Shown: piece after piece, positions 41,462-49,947 of the stretch | How positions within the stretch are numbered: the stretch's first letter is position 1 | How the letters are laid out: the number at the start of each line of letters is the position of its first letter | Assembly: GCA_944320815.1 (NCBI GenBank) | Contig: CALUIZ010000010.1 | Coordinates: forward strand, 41,223-105,222 | Source: an uncultured Phocaeicola sp. | GTDB lineage: Bacteria; Bacteroidota; Bacteroidia; Bacteroidales; Bacteroidaceae | Reading direction: 5' to 3' | Length of the DNA: 64,000 nt | The notes under the pieces: model-generated | Database searches by the model: none | What the model was told of the DNA's origin: nothing | Seen by the model: the letters and a program-made list of their open reading frames with translations, nothing else | Program-made: the position numbers and the translations under genes

Positions 41462-44257
41462 ATGAGAAAAGTTTTTAAAACAGCATCTTTGTTGTTGGCT
41501 TCGGCGGCCTTTTGTGGGAATGTCTTTGCAGTGGACGATACAGCATTGTCCGAAATGGCGACAATTCGCGGTCGTGTGGTAGACGGACAGGAAAACATTC
41601 TTCCGGGTGCGTCTGTTTATGTGGAAAACCTGAAGACCGGTACAATCAGCGACATTGACGGTTTTTACACATTGTCAAACCTGAAGCCGGGCACTTATAC
41701 GGTCAAGATAAGTTATGTCGGATATGATCCGGTGACAATGACTCTGGAAGTCCCGGGCGGAAAGACTGTAGAAAAGGACATTGTGATGCGCGAAGGTTTG
41801 GTGCTGCAGGAAGTGGAAGTGAAAGGCGCGTTCAGAGGACAGCGGAAGGCACTGAGCATGCAGAAGAATGCGATGAACGTGAAAAACGTGGTGTCGGCCG
41901 ATCAGGTGGGCAAATTCCCCGACTCGAATATCGGTGATGCATTGAAGCGTATTCCCGGCATCAACGTGCAGTATGACCAGGGTGAAGCGCGTTTTGGTCA
42001 GGTTCGTGGCACAAGCGCGGATTTGAGTTCCGTGACCATTAACGGAAACCGTGTCCCTTCGGCAGAAGGTGAGACGCGTAACGTGCAGCTTGACCTCATC
42101 CCGGCTGATATGATTCAGACCATTGAGGTGAACAAAGTGGTTACTCCGGACATGGATGCTGATGCCATCGGTGGTTCCATCAATCTGGTGACGAAAAATT
42201 CACCTTCCAAACGTTTTATCAGTGCTACCGCAGGAACGGGATATAATTGGGTGAAGGACAAACTGAACCTGAATCTTGGATTCACTTATGGCGACCGTTT
42301 CTTCAACGACAAGTTGGGTGTCATGCTTTCTGCTTCTTATCAGAACAACCCTGCCGGAAGCGATGATGTGGAAATGGCATATAAGAAGGATGATGACGGA
42401 AATGTATATATTGATGAATACGAAGTCCGTCAGTATTATGTGACTCGCGAGCGTCAGAGTTATTCACTGGCTCTCGACTGGCAGATCAATCCGAATCATA
42501 AGCTGGAGTTCAAAGGTATCTTCAATAACCGCAATGACTGGGAGAACCGTTACCGTCATACTTATGAATATGCAAAACCGGAAAATCCGGGCGACCCGAC
42601 AAATCTGTACGATGTGAAGTATGAGGTGAAAGCCGGAGGACCGGACGAACGTTACGCGCGTCTTGAGCGTCAGCGTACGATGGATTATGCCCTGAGCGGT
42701 GACCATTTGTTCGGCCGTCTGCACTTTGACTGGAATGCCTCTTATTCGCAGGCGGGTGAAGAGCGTCCTCATGAACGTTATCTGGCCTTTGAAAAGAAAG
42801 GGATAGCGATGAGCACGGACTTCTCGGATATCCGTCGTCCTTATATGTCAGCCTTGAATGAAGGTGACCTGCTTCTGAACAGCGGCAACACCAATGGATA
42901 TGAATTTGACGAATTGACCGAAAGCTTCGAGCATATCAAAGAGAAAGACTTCAAGCTTGGACTTAATTTTGAAATTCCTCTGGTTTCGGGTGAATACGCC
43001 AATAGACTGAAATTCGGTGCGAAGATAGTTGACAAGCACAAGAAAATGGATATTGACTTTTATGATTATTCGCCGGTTGACGAAGCTGGGTTTACGGATG
43101 ATGCACTCGGTCATTTGAGCTCGCAGAGCCGTGACGGCTATATGGCTGGCGACCGTTATCAGGCAGGCAATTTCGTGGATAAAGAATATGTGGGCAACCT
43201 TGATGTGAATGACCCTTCCGTGTTCAATAAGGAAGAAAAATATGATGAGGAAGCCGAGAACTACAAAGCTCAGGAAACTGTGACTGCCGGTTATGTGCGT
43301 TTTGACCAGCAGTTGGGCACGAAATGGAATCTGATGGCGGGGCTTCGTCTGGAAAACACGCATGTTACCTACAGCGGATTTGTTTTTGACGGTGACGAGA
43401 CGCTGACTCCGACAGGGGAAAGCACCAAACATTATTTGAACGTACTTCCGGCTTTCCTGGTCAGATACAATGCAAACGACAATTTCAAGTTGCGTGCGTC
43501 GTTTACCAACACTCTGTCTCGTCCGAAATATGCGAACCTTGTGCCCAATGTGATCATTGATGACGAGGACATCGCTTTCGGTAATCCGAATCTGGAACCG
43601 ACCATTTCTTATAACCTGGATTTGAGTGCCGAATACTATTTCGAGAGCATCGGTCTGGTGAGCGCGGGAATCTTCTATAAGAAAATCAATGACTTCATCG
43701 TAGACTATCGTCAGGATGACTATCTGTATAACGGCACCGAATACAGCGAAATGAGTATGCCGATCAATGCCGGCGACGCTAAGATTCTCGGTGTGGAAGT
43801 GGCTTACCAGCGTGACTTCGGATTCATCCATCCGGCTTTGAAATGCGTAGGTCTTTACGGAAACTATACTTACACTTACAGCAAGGTTGACAACTTCAAT
43901 TTTGAGGGGCGTGAAAATGAAGATCTGCGCATGCCCGGATCGCCGGAACATACGGCCAACCTGTCTCTCTATTTTGAGAAGAAAGGGTTTAATCTGCGCT
44001 GGAGTTACAACTTCGCAAGCGACTTTATCGATGAAGTGGGTGAGGAGGCATTTGAAGACCGTTATTACGACAAGGTGAACTATATGGACGTGAACGCGAG
44101 CTATACGTTCGGAGACAGATTCAAGACCACGTTCTATGCAGAAGCCACCAACCTGTTGAACCAGCCGCTGCGTTACTATCAGGGGACTCCCGACCGTACG
44201 ATGCAGGCTGAATATTATGGGGTGCGCGTGAATGCCGGTGTGAAGATAAGCTTCTGA
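41462..44257 (+). CDS. TonB-dependent receptor of the phosphatase cluster
   Basis: A 931-residue outer-membrane receptor that imports a ligand with energy from TonB. It has a signal peptide (about 1-23), a carboxypeptidase-regulatory-like domain (about 34-115, RGRVVDGQENILPGASVYVENLKTG), a plug domain (about 140-250, with VGKFPDSNIGDALKRIPGINVQYD and the region DADAIGGSINLVTK) and a 22-strand barrel that ends in GVRVNAGVKISF. No SusD partner follows it. The plug resembles the large TonB-dependent receptor group first defined in Xanthomonas and Caulobacter rather than SusC. Given its neighbours, a phosphorylated compound may be the ligand; this is inference. Confidence 0.92.
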   Translation: MRKVFKTASLLLASAAFCGNVFAVDDTALSEMATIRGRVVDGQENILPGASVYVENLKTGTISDIDGFYTLSNLKPGTYTVKISYVGYDPVTMTLEVPGGKTVEKDIVMREGLVLQEVEVKGAFRGQRKALSMQKNAMNVKNVVSADQVGKFPDSNIGDALKRIPGINVQYDQGEARFGQVRGTSADLSSVTINGNRVPSAEGETRNVQLDLIPADMIQTIEVNKVVTPDMDADAIGGSINLVTKNSPSKRFISATAGTGYNWVKDKLNLNLGFTYGDRFFNDKLGVMLSASYQNNPAGSDDVEMAYKKDDDGNVYIDEYEVRQYYVTRERQSYSLALDWQINPNHKLEFKGIFNNRNDWENRYRHTYEYAKPENPGDPTNLYDVKYEVKAGGPDERYARLERQRTMDYALSGDHLFGRLHFDWNASYSQAGEERPHERYLAFEKKGIAMSTDFSDIRRPYMSALNEGDLLLNSGNTNGYEFDELTESFEHIKEKDFKLGLNFEIPLVSGEYANRLKFGAKIVDKHKKMDIDFYDYSPVDEAGFTDDALGHLSSQSRDGYMAGDRYQAGNFVDKEYVGNLDVNDPSVFNKEEKYDEEAENYKAQETVTAGYVRFDQQLGTKWNLMAGLRLENTHVTYSGFVFDGDETLTPTGESTKHYLNVLPAFLVRYNANDNFKLRASFTNTLSRPKYANLVPNVIIDDEDIAFGNPNLEPTISYNLDLSAEYYFESIGLVSAGIFYKKINDFIVDYRQDDYLYNGTEYSEMSMPINAGDAKILGVEVAYQRDFGFIHPALKCVGLYGNYTYTYSKVDNFNFEGRENEDLRMPGSPEHTANLSLYFEKKGFNLRWSYNFASDFIDEVGEEAFEDRYYDKVNYMDVNASYTFGDRFKTTFYAEATNLLNQPLRYYQGTPDRTMQAEYYGVRVNAGVKISF

Positions 44258-44299
44258 TTTTCCTGACGGACTTTTTTTTACATTCCTTTTTTCCTTGAT

Positions 44300-44338
44300 A
44301 CTGCCCGGTTGCCGTATGGGTTGCGGTGATCGGGCAGT
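44300..44338 (+). terminator. terminator of the TonB-dependent receptor gene
   Basis: ACTGCCCG (44300-44307) pairs with CGGGCAGT (44331-44338), with a T-tail of moderate quality (TCATCTTCATTTT). Confidence 0.7.
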
Positions 44339-44361
44339 TCATCTTCATTTTGAGGATTATG

Positions 44362-44449
44362 GTGTCAAGCCGTCATCCCGGTGAAAGCAAGCCGTTATTC
44401 AGGTCGGTCTGGCGGGTTGTTTTTGTCGGAATGACGGCCTGTTTTCTTC
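44362..44449. repeat. 22-bp-period degenerate repeat array (4 units), best-conserved copy
   Basis: Units at 44362-44383, 44384-44405, 44406-44427 and 44428-44449. The first two agree at 14 of 22 positions by eye (shared CAAGCCGT core), and unit 4 (GGAATGACGGCCTGTTTT) is close to the last unit of the 33.8 kb array. Confidence 0.7.
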
Positions 44450-44556
44450 CTTTTTGCAAACTGGACTTTGCGTTTTCAGCATGTACTTCTTCTTTACTGG
44501 CTTTTCTTTGTGTTTTTCAGGAAAAAAGCCCTGTAGAGGCAAAAAAAAGGCCTTTC

Positions 44557-44589
44557 TTTGGCCCAATGTTCCTTTTTTTAGTATTTTTG
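44557..44589 (+). promoter_or_regulatory. promoter of the biotin carboxylase operon
   Basis: TTTG at 44557-44560 and TATTTTTG at 44582-44589 with 21 bases between. The start codon is at 44695, leaving a leader of about 100 bases. Confidence 0.7.
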
Positions 44590-44694
44590 CACAGATTTAG
44601 GGTTGTTGTGCTGAATCTTCAGATCCGAAAACCCGGTCTGGCTGAGAGGGTTCGGCCGGAACCAGAAATGAGAGTAATAATTAAAACATAAAGC

Positions 44695-46206
44695 ATGATA
44701 CACAAAGTATTGATCGCTAACCGTGGCGAGATTGCTGTGCGCGTGATGCGTTCGTGCCGTGAAATGGGCATCCGTACCGTCGCAGTCTTCTCTGAGGCTG
44801 ACAGAACCGCCCGCCACGTACTTTATGCCGATGAAGCCTGCCTGATCGGTCCGGCGGCATCGCGTGAAAGTTACTTGAACATTGATAAGATTATCATGGC
44901 GGCCAAACGTCATGGAGTGGATGCCATTCATCCGGGCTACGGATTCCTGTCGGAAAATTCCGAGTTCGCCCGCCGTTGCCGCCGTGAAGGAATCATTTTC
45001 ATCGGCCCGGATCCGGAAACGATGGATGCGATGGGTGACAAGATTTCCGCCCGCAAGCATATGATTGCGGCAGGCGTGCCGGTGGTGCCCGGTACGGAAC
45101 AGCCTCTGAAAAGTGTGGAGGAAGCGAAGGAAATCTGTAACCAGATCGGCTATCCGGTGATGCTGAAGGCTTCCATGGGAGGCGGAGGAAAGGGTATGCG
45201 CCTGATTCACAACGAGGACGAAGTGGAAGAGGCATACAACACCGCACGTTCTGAATCTATGTCATCGTTTGGTGACGATACTGTCTATCTTGAAAAGTTT
45301 GTCGAGGAACCTCATCATATCGAATTCCAGATTCTCGGCGACAACTATGGAAATGCAATCCATCTGTTCGAGCGCGAATGTTCCATACAGCGCCGCAACC
45401 AGAAAATCGTGGAGGAAACTCCTTCGCCTTTCATGACTCCCGAATTGAGAAAGAAAATGGGTGACGCGGCTGTGGCTGCGGCGAAGGCGGTGAGCTATAA
45501 GGGAGCGGGCACGATTGAATTCCTGGTCGACAAGAACCGCAATTTCTATTTCCTTGAAATGAATACCCGCCTGCAGGTGGAGCATCCGATTACGGAAGAA
45601 GTGGTCGGCGTGGATTTGGTGAAGGAACAGCTCCGCATCGCCAACAACGAGCCGCTTCATCTTCGTCAGGAGGATTTGAAGCAGCGCGGGCATGCCATCG
45701 AATGCCGTATCTGTGCCGAGGACTCGGAAAACAACTTCATGCCTTCACCGGGTGTCATCCGTCAGTTGATTGAGCCGAACGGGATAGGCGTGCGTATCGA
45801 CAGCTATGTATATGAGAGCTACGAAATACCTATCTACTATGACCCGATGATCGGTAAGCTGATTGTGTGGGCCACTACCCGCCAGTTCGCCATCGAACGT
45901 ATGCGCCGTGTGCTTTATGAATACAAGATTACGGGACTGAAAACCAATATCAGCTATCTCCGCCATATCATGAACGTACCCGACTTTGTGGAAGGGCATT
46001 ATGATACGCTCTTCATCCCGAAGCATCAGGAAATGCTGCGCAAGTGGGCGGGACGCAAGGAAGAGGAGACGGAAAATATTGCGATGATTGCCGCCTACAT
46101 CGACTATCTGATGAATCTGGAGGAGAACAAGACGACATCTACAGACAACCGTCCTATCAGCCGCTGGCGTGAATTCGGTTTGAAGAAGGGTGTATTGAGA
46201 ATCTAA
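44695..46206 (+). CDS. biotin carboxylase subunit of acyl-CoA carboxylase
   Basis: A 503-residue ATP-grasp enzyme that carboxylates the biotin group of the carrier protein with bicarbonate and ATP. MIHKVLIANRGEIAVRVMRSC at the N-terminus, the glycine-rich loop MGGGGKGMR near residue 161-169, QVEHPITEEVVGVDLV near 292-307 and the C-terminal RMRRVLYEYKITGLKTNISYL are characteristic. It is longer than AccC of E. coli (449) by a C-terminal tail, as in propionyl- and pyruvate-type carboxylases. The next two genes encode the carrier and the carboxyltransferase. The gene name accC/pccA depends on the acceptor, which I leave open. Confidence 0.95.
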   Translation: MIHKVLIANRGEIAVRVMRSCREMGIRTVAVFSEADRTARHVLYADEACLIGPAASRESYLNIDKIIMAAKRHGVDAIHPGYGFLSENSEFARRCRREGIIFIGPDPETMDAMGDKISARKHMIAAGVPVVPGTEQPLKSVEEAKEICNQIGYPVMLKASMGGGGKGMRLIHNEDEVEEAYNTARSESMSSFGDDTVYLEKFVEEPHHIEFQILGDNYGNAIHLFERECSIQRRNQKIVEETPSPFMTPELRKKMGDAAVAAAKAVSYKGAGTIEFLVDKNRNFYFLEMNTRLQVEHPITEEVVGVDLVKEQLRIANNEPLHLRQEDLKQRGHAIECRICAEDSENNFMPSPGVIRQLIEPNGIGVRIDSYVYESYEIPIYYDPMIGKLIVWATTRQFAIERMRRVLYEYKITGLKTNISYLRHIMNVPDFVEGHYDTLFIPKHQEMLRKWAGRKEEETENIAMIAAYIDYLMNLEENKTTSTDNRPISRWREFGLKKGVLRI

Positions 46207-46223
46207 CACTAAAGCAGTAATTT

Positions 46224-46742
46224 ATGGAAATACATATAGGTGACAGAGTGGCCGACGTGACATTGGTCAGCAAGGAAGGCAACAAGGTGCAGCTCACCAT
46301 CGACGGTATCCCGTATGATGTGGACATCGTGATGGCGGAAAACGGAAGCTGTTCTATTCTGCACAACGGAAAATCATATAATGCAGAACTCATCCGTAAG
46401 GAAGGAGGGAAAAGCTATACGGTCAACGCACATTATCAGTCGTACAATGTCGACATCATCGATTCTCAGGCGAAATACTTGCGTATGCGCAAGGGGGGAG
46501 ATGAGAAGCAGCAGGACAAGATCATCTCTCCGATGCCGGGCAAGGTAGTCAAGATTCCCGTGAAAGTGGGCGACCGTCTGGAGGCCGGTGACATCGTGGC
46601 TGTAATCGAAGCCATGAAGATGCAGAGCAACTATAAGGTGAACAGCGAATGTGTGGTGAAGGAGATTCTGGTGAACGAAGGTGATTCGGTGAACAGCAAT
46701 CAGGTAATCATGACGTTGGATGTGATAAATAATGAAGAATAA
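46224..46742 (+). CDS. biotin carboxyl carrier protein
   Basis: A 172-residue carrier. Residues 1-90 form an N-terminal domain seen in carboxylase carrier proteins of this type; residues 98-172 are the biotinyl domain with the site EAMKMQ, where Lys132 receives biotin. The pattern PMPGKVVKIPVKVGDRLEAGD is typical. It sits 17 bases after the biotin carboxylase gene and ends two bases before the start of the carboxyltransferase, so all three are co-transcribed. Confidence 0.95.
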   Translation: MEIHIGDRVADVTLVSKEGNKVQLTIDGIPYDVDIVMAENGSCSILHNGKSYNAELIRKEGGKSYTVNAHYQSYNVDIIDSQAKYLRMRKGGDEKQQDKIISPMPGKVVKIPVKVGDRLEAGDIVAVIEAMKMQSNYKVNSECVVKEILVNEGDSVNSNQVIMTLDVINNEE

Positions 46743-46744
46743 TT

Positions 46745-48277
46745 ATGACAGCAGAAGAACAATATAAGAAATTTGAGGAGCTGGACAAGCTGGCTTCGCA
46801 GGGTGGCGGTGTGGAACGCGTGGAGAAACAACACGCAAACGGACACATGACTGCACGTGAACGCATTGACATGTTGCTTGACAAGGGCACGTTCAATGAA
46901 ATCGACAAGTTCGTGGTTCATCATTGCACGGACTTCGGTATGGACAAGAAGCATATTCCTGGTGACGGCATTGTGTGCGGTTACGGTAAGATTGACGGGC
47001 GTCTGGTTTATGTGTATGCGTATGATTTCACCGTTTATGGCGGTACACTGAGTACAACGGGTGCGAAAAAGATTGTGAAGGTGCAGGAGCTTGCACTGAA
47101 GAATGGTGCTCCGGTCATTGCACTGAACGACTCGGGAGGCGCGCGCATTCAGGAAGGTGTGGGCAGCATCTCAGGCTATGCCTCCATCTTCTATCAGAAT
47201 ACAATCGCTTCGGGTGTGATTCCGCAGATTTCGGCCATCCTCGGTCCGTGTGCGGGAGGTGCCTGCTATTCTCCGGCACTGACTGACTTCATCTTCATGG
47301 TGAAGGAAAAGAGCCATATGTTCATTACGGGTCCGGATGTGGTGAAGGCCGTGACACACGAGGAAGTGGACAAGGAAGAGCTGGGAGGTGCATATACGCA
47401 CAGCAGCAAGAGCGGTGTGACGCATTTCCTCTGTGATACGGAAGAGGAGACACTGATGAGTATCCGCGAACTTCTGAGCTTCCTGCCTTCAAACAACATG
47501 GAGGACGCTCCGATGGTTCCGTGTACGGATGATATCCGCCGTGCTGAAGAGTCGCTGATGTCTGTCATTCCTGATGACCCGAACATGCCGTATGACATCA
47601 AGAACATCATTGAGCCAGTGGTCGACAACCAGTATTTCTTTGAGGTGATGCCGCATTTTGCCAAGAACATTGTGGTGGGCTTTGCCCGTCTGGGCGGACG
47701 TTCAGTGGGTATCGTGGCCAACCAGCCGGCTTACTTGGCAGGTGTGCTCGACATCGACGCTTCCGACAAGGCTTCACGCTTCATCCGTTTCTGTGACTGC
47801 TTCAACATTCCTATCGTTACGTTTGAGGATGTGCCGGGATTCCTTCCGGGATGCACTCAGGAACACAACGGAATCATCCGTCACGGAGCGAAAATCGTGT
47901 ATGCGTATGCGGAAGCGACCGTTCCAAAAATTACGGTCATCACCCGCAAGGCATACGGAGGCGCATACATCGTGATGAACAGCAAACCGATTGGTGCCGA
48001 CGTGAACTTCTCTTATCCTACTGCAGAAATTGCCGTGATGGGAGCCGACGGTGCGGTAAACATCCTTTACCGCAAGGCAACTCCCGAAGAGAAGGCCCAG
48101 GCCATCGAGGACTACAAGGAGAAGTTCTCCAATCCGTACCGTGCGGCCGAGCAGGGATATATTGATGAAATCATTCTTCCGAAGGATACACGCTTCAAGC
48201 TGATACAGGCATTGGAAATGACTCAGAACAAGAGCCAGAGCAATCCGCCGAAGAAGCACGGCAACATGCCGCTGTAA
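46745..48277 (+). CDS. acyl-CoA carboxyltransferase subunit (propionyl-CoA/methylmalonyl-CoA type)
   Basis: A 510-residue carboxyltransferase with both crotonase-like halves in one chain. Typical segments are LNDSGGARIQEGVGSISGYASIFYQN (about 129-154), GPCAGGACYSPALTDFIFMVK, and VPGFLPGCTQEHNGIIRHGAKIVYAYAEATVPKITVITRKAYGGAY (about 362-407). It transfers the carboxyl group from biotin to an acyl-CoA, most probably propionyl-CoA to give methylmalonyl-CoA or the reverse. With a full biotin carboxylase in the operon, an ATP-dependent carboxylase is more likely than a Na+-pumping decarboxylase, for which membrane subunits are missing. A terminator hairpin follows. Confidence 0.93.
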   Translation: MTAEEQYKKFEELDKLASQGGGVERVEKQHANGHMTARERIDMLLDKGTFNEIDKFVVHHCTDFGMDKKHIPGDGIVCGYGKIDGRLVYVYAYDFTVYGGTLSTTGAKKIVKVQELALKNGAPVIALNDSGGARIQEGVGSISGYASIFYQNTIASGVIPQISAILGPCAGGACYSPALTDFIFMVKEKSHMFITGPDVVKAVTHEEVDKEELGGAYTHSSKSGVTHFLCDTEEETLMSIRELLSFLPSNNMEDAPMVPCTDDIRRAEESLMSVIPDDPNMPYDIKNIIEPVVDNQYFFEVMPHFAKNIVVGFARLGGRSVGIVANQPAYLAGVLDIDASDKASRFIRFCDCFNIPIVTFEDVPGFLPGCTQEHNGIIRHGAKIVYAYAEATVPKITVITRKAYGGAYIVMNSKPIGADVNFSYPTAEIAVMGADGAVNILYRKATPEEKAQAIEDYKEKFSNPYRAAEQGYIDEIILPKDTRFKLIQALEMTQNKSQSNPPKKHGNMPL

Positions 48278-48301
48278 TTTTATCGGAAAAAGAATATGAT
48301 G

Positions 48302-48333
48302 AAGGGCTGCGTCAAGTTTTTGATGCGGCCCTT
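48302..48333 (+). terminator. terminator of the carboxylase operon
   Basis: AAGGGCTGCGTCAA (48302-48315) pairs with TTGATGCGGCCCTT (48320-48333) including a wobble and a mismatch. Its presence argues that the following gene starts at 48350, not at 48296. Confidence 0.75.
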
Positions 48334-48349
48334 TAAATTGCATCCAATT

Positions 48350-49255
48350 ATGAAAGAAGCTTTTGTCAAACTTCACCTCTCCATTCTCATTGCGGGAGGG
48401 ACCGGAATATTCGGGCGACTGATTACGCTGAATGAGGCACTGCTCGTATGGTACCGGATGATGCTTGCTACCCTGATGTTCGCCGTGTTGCTTGCCTTGT
48501 GGAAGAAACTCCGCAGGGTGACGGTGCGTGATGTGATGAAAATAGGCGGTGTGGGACTGCTGCTTTCAGCCCACTGGCTTTTCTTTTACGGAAGCATCAA
48601 GGAGGCGAACGTCTCAATAGGGGTGGTCTGCCTTTCGCTGATGAGCATATTTACCGCTCTGTTCGAACCGGCGATCAACCGCCACCGCATATCCGTGCGC
48701 GAAGTCCTTTTCAGTCTGGTGGCTGTGGCGGGTATTGTGCTGATATTCCATTTCGACACGCGCTACCGTCTGGGTATCTGTATGGGAGTGGTTTCTTCCG
48801 CGCTGGCTTCCCTTTTCACCATAGTCAACAAGAAAGTTTCGGCGGGATACACTTCAAGCACCATGCTGCTTTATGAGATGGCAGGAGGTTTTGTGGGCAT
48901 TTCGTGTGTGTTGCCTTTCTATCTGCATCGTTTCCCGGTAGACACGATTGTGCCGGGACTGAAAGATATTGTTTATTTGCTTTGCCTTGCGTCCGTGTGT
49001 ACGGTGGCACTTTATATCTTGCAGATACAAGTGCTGAAGAAGGTGTCGGCCTTCACCGTCAATCTGAGCTATAATCTGGAGCCAGTCTACAGCATCATCG
49101 GAGCGATGATTATCTTTCATGAAGCGAGGGATTTGGGCGCAAGTTTTTATTTCGGGCTGGGACTGATTGTGCTGTCGGTGGTGTTTCAGACATGTAGCGT
49201 TCTGTTTCATCAGAAAAAAATCACCCCTTCAGTCTATGTCAAGTGGAAGCGTTGA
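48350..49255 (+). CDS. EamA/DMT-superfamily transporter
   Basis: A 301-residue inner-membrane protein with about ten helices and the internal duplication of EamA domains (segments IAGGTGIFGRLITLNEALLVWYRMMLATLMFAVLL in the first half and SAFTVNLSYNLEPVYSIIGAMIIFHE in the second). Such proteins export amino acids or other metabolites; the substrate is unknown. I placed the start at ATG 48350 because the alternative at 48296 would place the terminator hairpin inside the gene. Downstream is a 314-base gap before the BlaI-type gene. Confidence 0.88.
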   Translation: MKEAFVKLHLSILIAGGTGIFGRLITLNEALLVWYRMMLATLMFAVLLALWKKLRRVTVRDVMKIGGVGLLLSAHWLFFYGSIKEANVSIGVVCLSLMSIFTALFEPAINRHRISVREVLFSLVAVAGIVLIFHFDTRYRLGICMGVVSSALASLFTIVNKKVSAGYTSSTMLLYEMAGGFVGISCVLPFYLHRFPVDTIVPGLKDIVYLLCLASVCTVALYILQIQVLKKVSAFTVNLSYNLEPVYSIIGAMIIFHEARDLGASFYFGLGLIVLSVVFQTCSVLFHQKKITPSVYVKWKR

Positions 49256-49332
49256 AGCTTCGTGTCCTTCACTTGCCGGAACACAATCGGGTGAGCGGAG
49301 TGTGTCTGCTGTAGCCGTTTATGGACGGTGCG

Positions 49333-49398
49333 GAATACGCGGCTGCTTTCAGTCGGATATGAGCTTCCTTGGAAGAGAACAAGCCGTTGTTTTCCGCA
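49333..49398. repeat. 22-bp-period degenerate repeat array (3 units)
   Basis: Units at 49333-49354, 49355-49376 and 49377-49398. The third has the clearest core, GAACAAGCCGTTGTTTTC, which is almost palindromic; the second is the most divergent. Confidence 0.6.
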
Positions 49399-49509
49399 AA
49401 AGGTGAAGGTGTTCTCTCCGCTTGCGGAATTTCTTGTGTGGAAGCTGGCGGGAATCTAATGTCTGTTCCGGTGTTGATGTGGACTTTAATTTATATTAAC
49501 CATGATATG

Positions 49510-49557
49510 TTTGTGTAATTACGAATATTTCGTAGATTTGCGAAGTATTCGTAATTA
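49510..49557 (+). promoter_or_regulatory. BlaI-type promoter with a 42-bp inverted-repeat operator around the -7 box
   Basis: TTTG at 49510-49513 and TAGATTTG at 49533-49540, with 19 bases between, form the promoter. Arms TAATTACGAATATTTCG (49516-49532) and CGAAGTATTCGTAATTA (49541-49557) are inverted copies with one mismatch in 17, and the 8-base spacer is exactly the -7 box. A repressor on both arms would block RNA polymerase; the BlaI-family gene just downstream is the obvious candidate (autoregulation). Confidence 0.8.
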
Positions 49558-49569
49558 ACTTATATATAG

Positions 49570-49935
49570 ATGGAAAGATTGACATTGCAAGAAGAGCAGG
49601 TGATGCGGTATATATGGAAGTCCGGCACCTGTTTCGTGAAAGATGTAGTAGCCCAGTTTCCCGAGCCTCGTCCGCCTTATACAACTGTAGCCTCAATAGT
49701 TCAGAATCTGAAGCGGAAAGGATATGTCGGGGCGACGCGTTACGGGAACACCTATCAGTACACTCCTTTGGTTCAGCAGAACGAATATAAAAAGAATTCT
49801 GTGGGCAATTTCGTGCGCAATTACTTTGCCGATTCCTATAAGGAAATGGTTTCCTTTTTTGCAAGGGAGAACAAGATTTCGGCATCCGATCTGAAAGAAA
49901 TCATTGATTTGATAGAGAAAGGAAAACAGGAATAA
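49570..49935 (+). CDS. BlaI/MecI/CopY-family transcriptional repressor
   Basis: A 121-residue winged-helix repressor. LTLQEEQVMRYIWKSGTCFVKDVVAQFPEPRPPYTTVASIVQNLKRKGYVGATRYGNTYQYTPLV (about 4-68) is the DNA-binding half, matching BlaI; the C-terminal half is for dimerisation. Regulators of this family are cleaved when their M56 partner senses a signal. The M56-type gene follows 12 bases downstream. A 42-bp inverted repeat over its promoter suggests that it represses its own operon. No beta-lactamase gene is adjacent, so the regulated function is unknown. Confidence 0.93.
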   Translation: MERLTLQEEQVMRYIWKSGTCFVKDVVAQFPEPRPPYTTVASIVQNLKRKGYVGATRYGNTYQYTPLVQQNEYKKNSVGNFVRNYFADSYKEMVSFFARENKISASDLKEIIDLIEKGKQE

Positions 49936-49947
49936 AACCAGACATTT

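Larger units (their letters stand above)
44258..44694. other. intergenic region between TonB receptor and carboxylase operon
   Basis: It holds a terminator hairpin (44300-44338), a 22-bp-period array (44362-44449), a promoter (44557-44589) and a leader of about 100 bases upstream of accC-like. No gene is seen. Confidence 0.7.
49256..49569. other. intergenic region with a 22-bp repeat array and the BlaI operator
   Basis: No gene. The left part holds the 22-bp-period array at 49333-49398; 49399-49500 shows nothing recognisable; 49510-49557 holds the promoter and operator of the BlaI-type gene. Confidence 0.7.

Noticed and set aside
44635..44665. TPP-riboswitch-like CTGAGA element upstream of the carboxylase operon
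   Set aside because: The second conserved half (ACCTGAT-type) and the overall fold are missing, and the operon is not thiamine-related.
48296..48349. Upstream ATG at 48296 as the start of the DMT transporter
   Set aside because: The extension would be encoded by the terminator hairpin of the preceding operon; ATG 48350 begins directly before the first helix.
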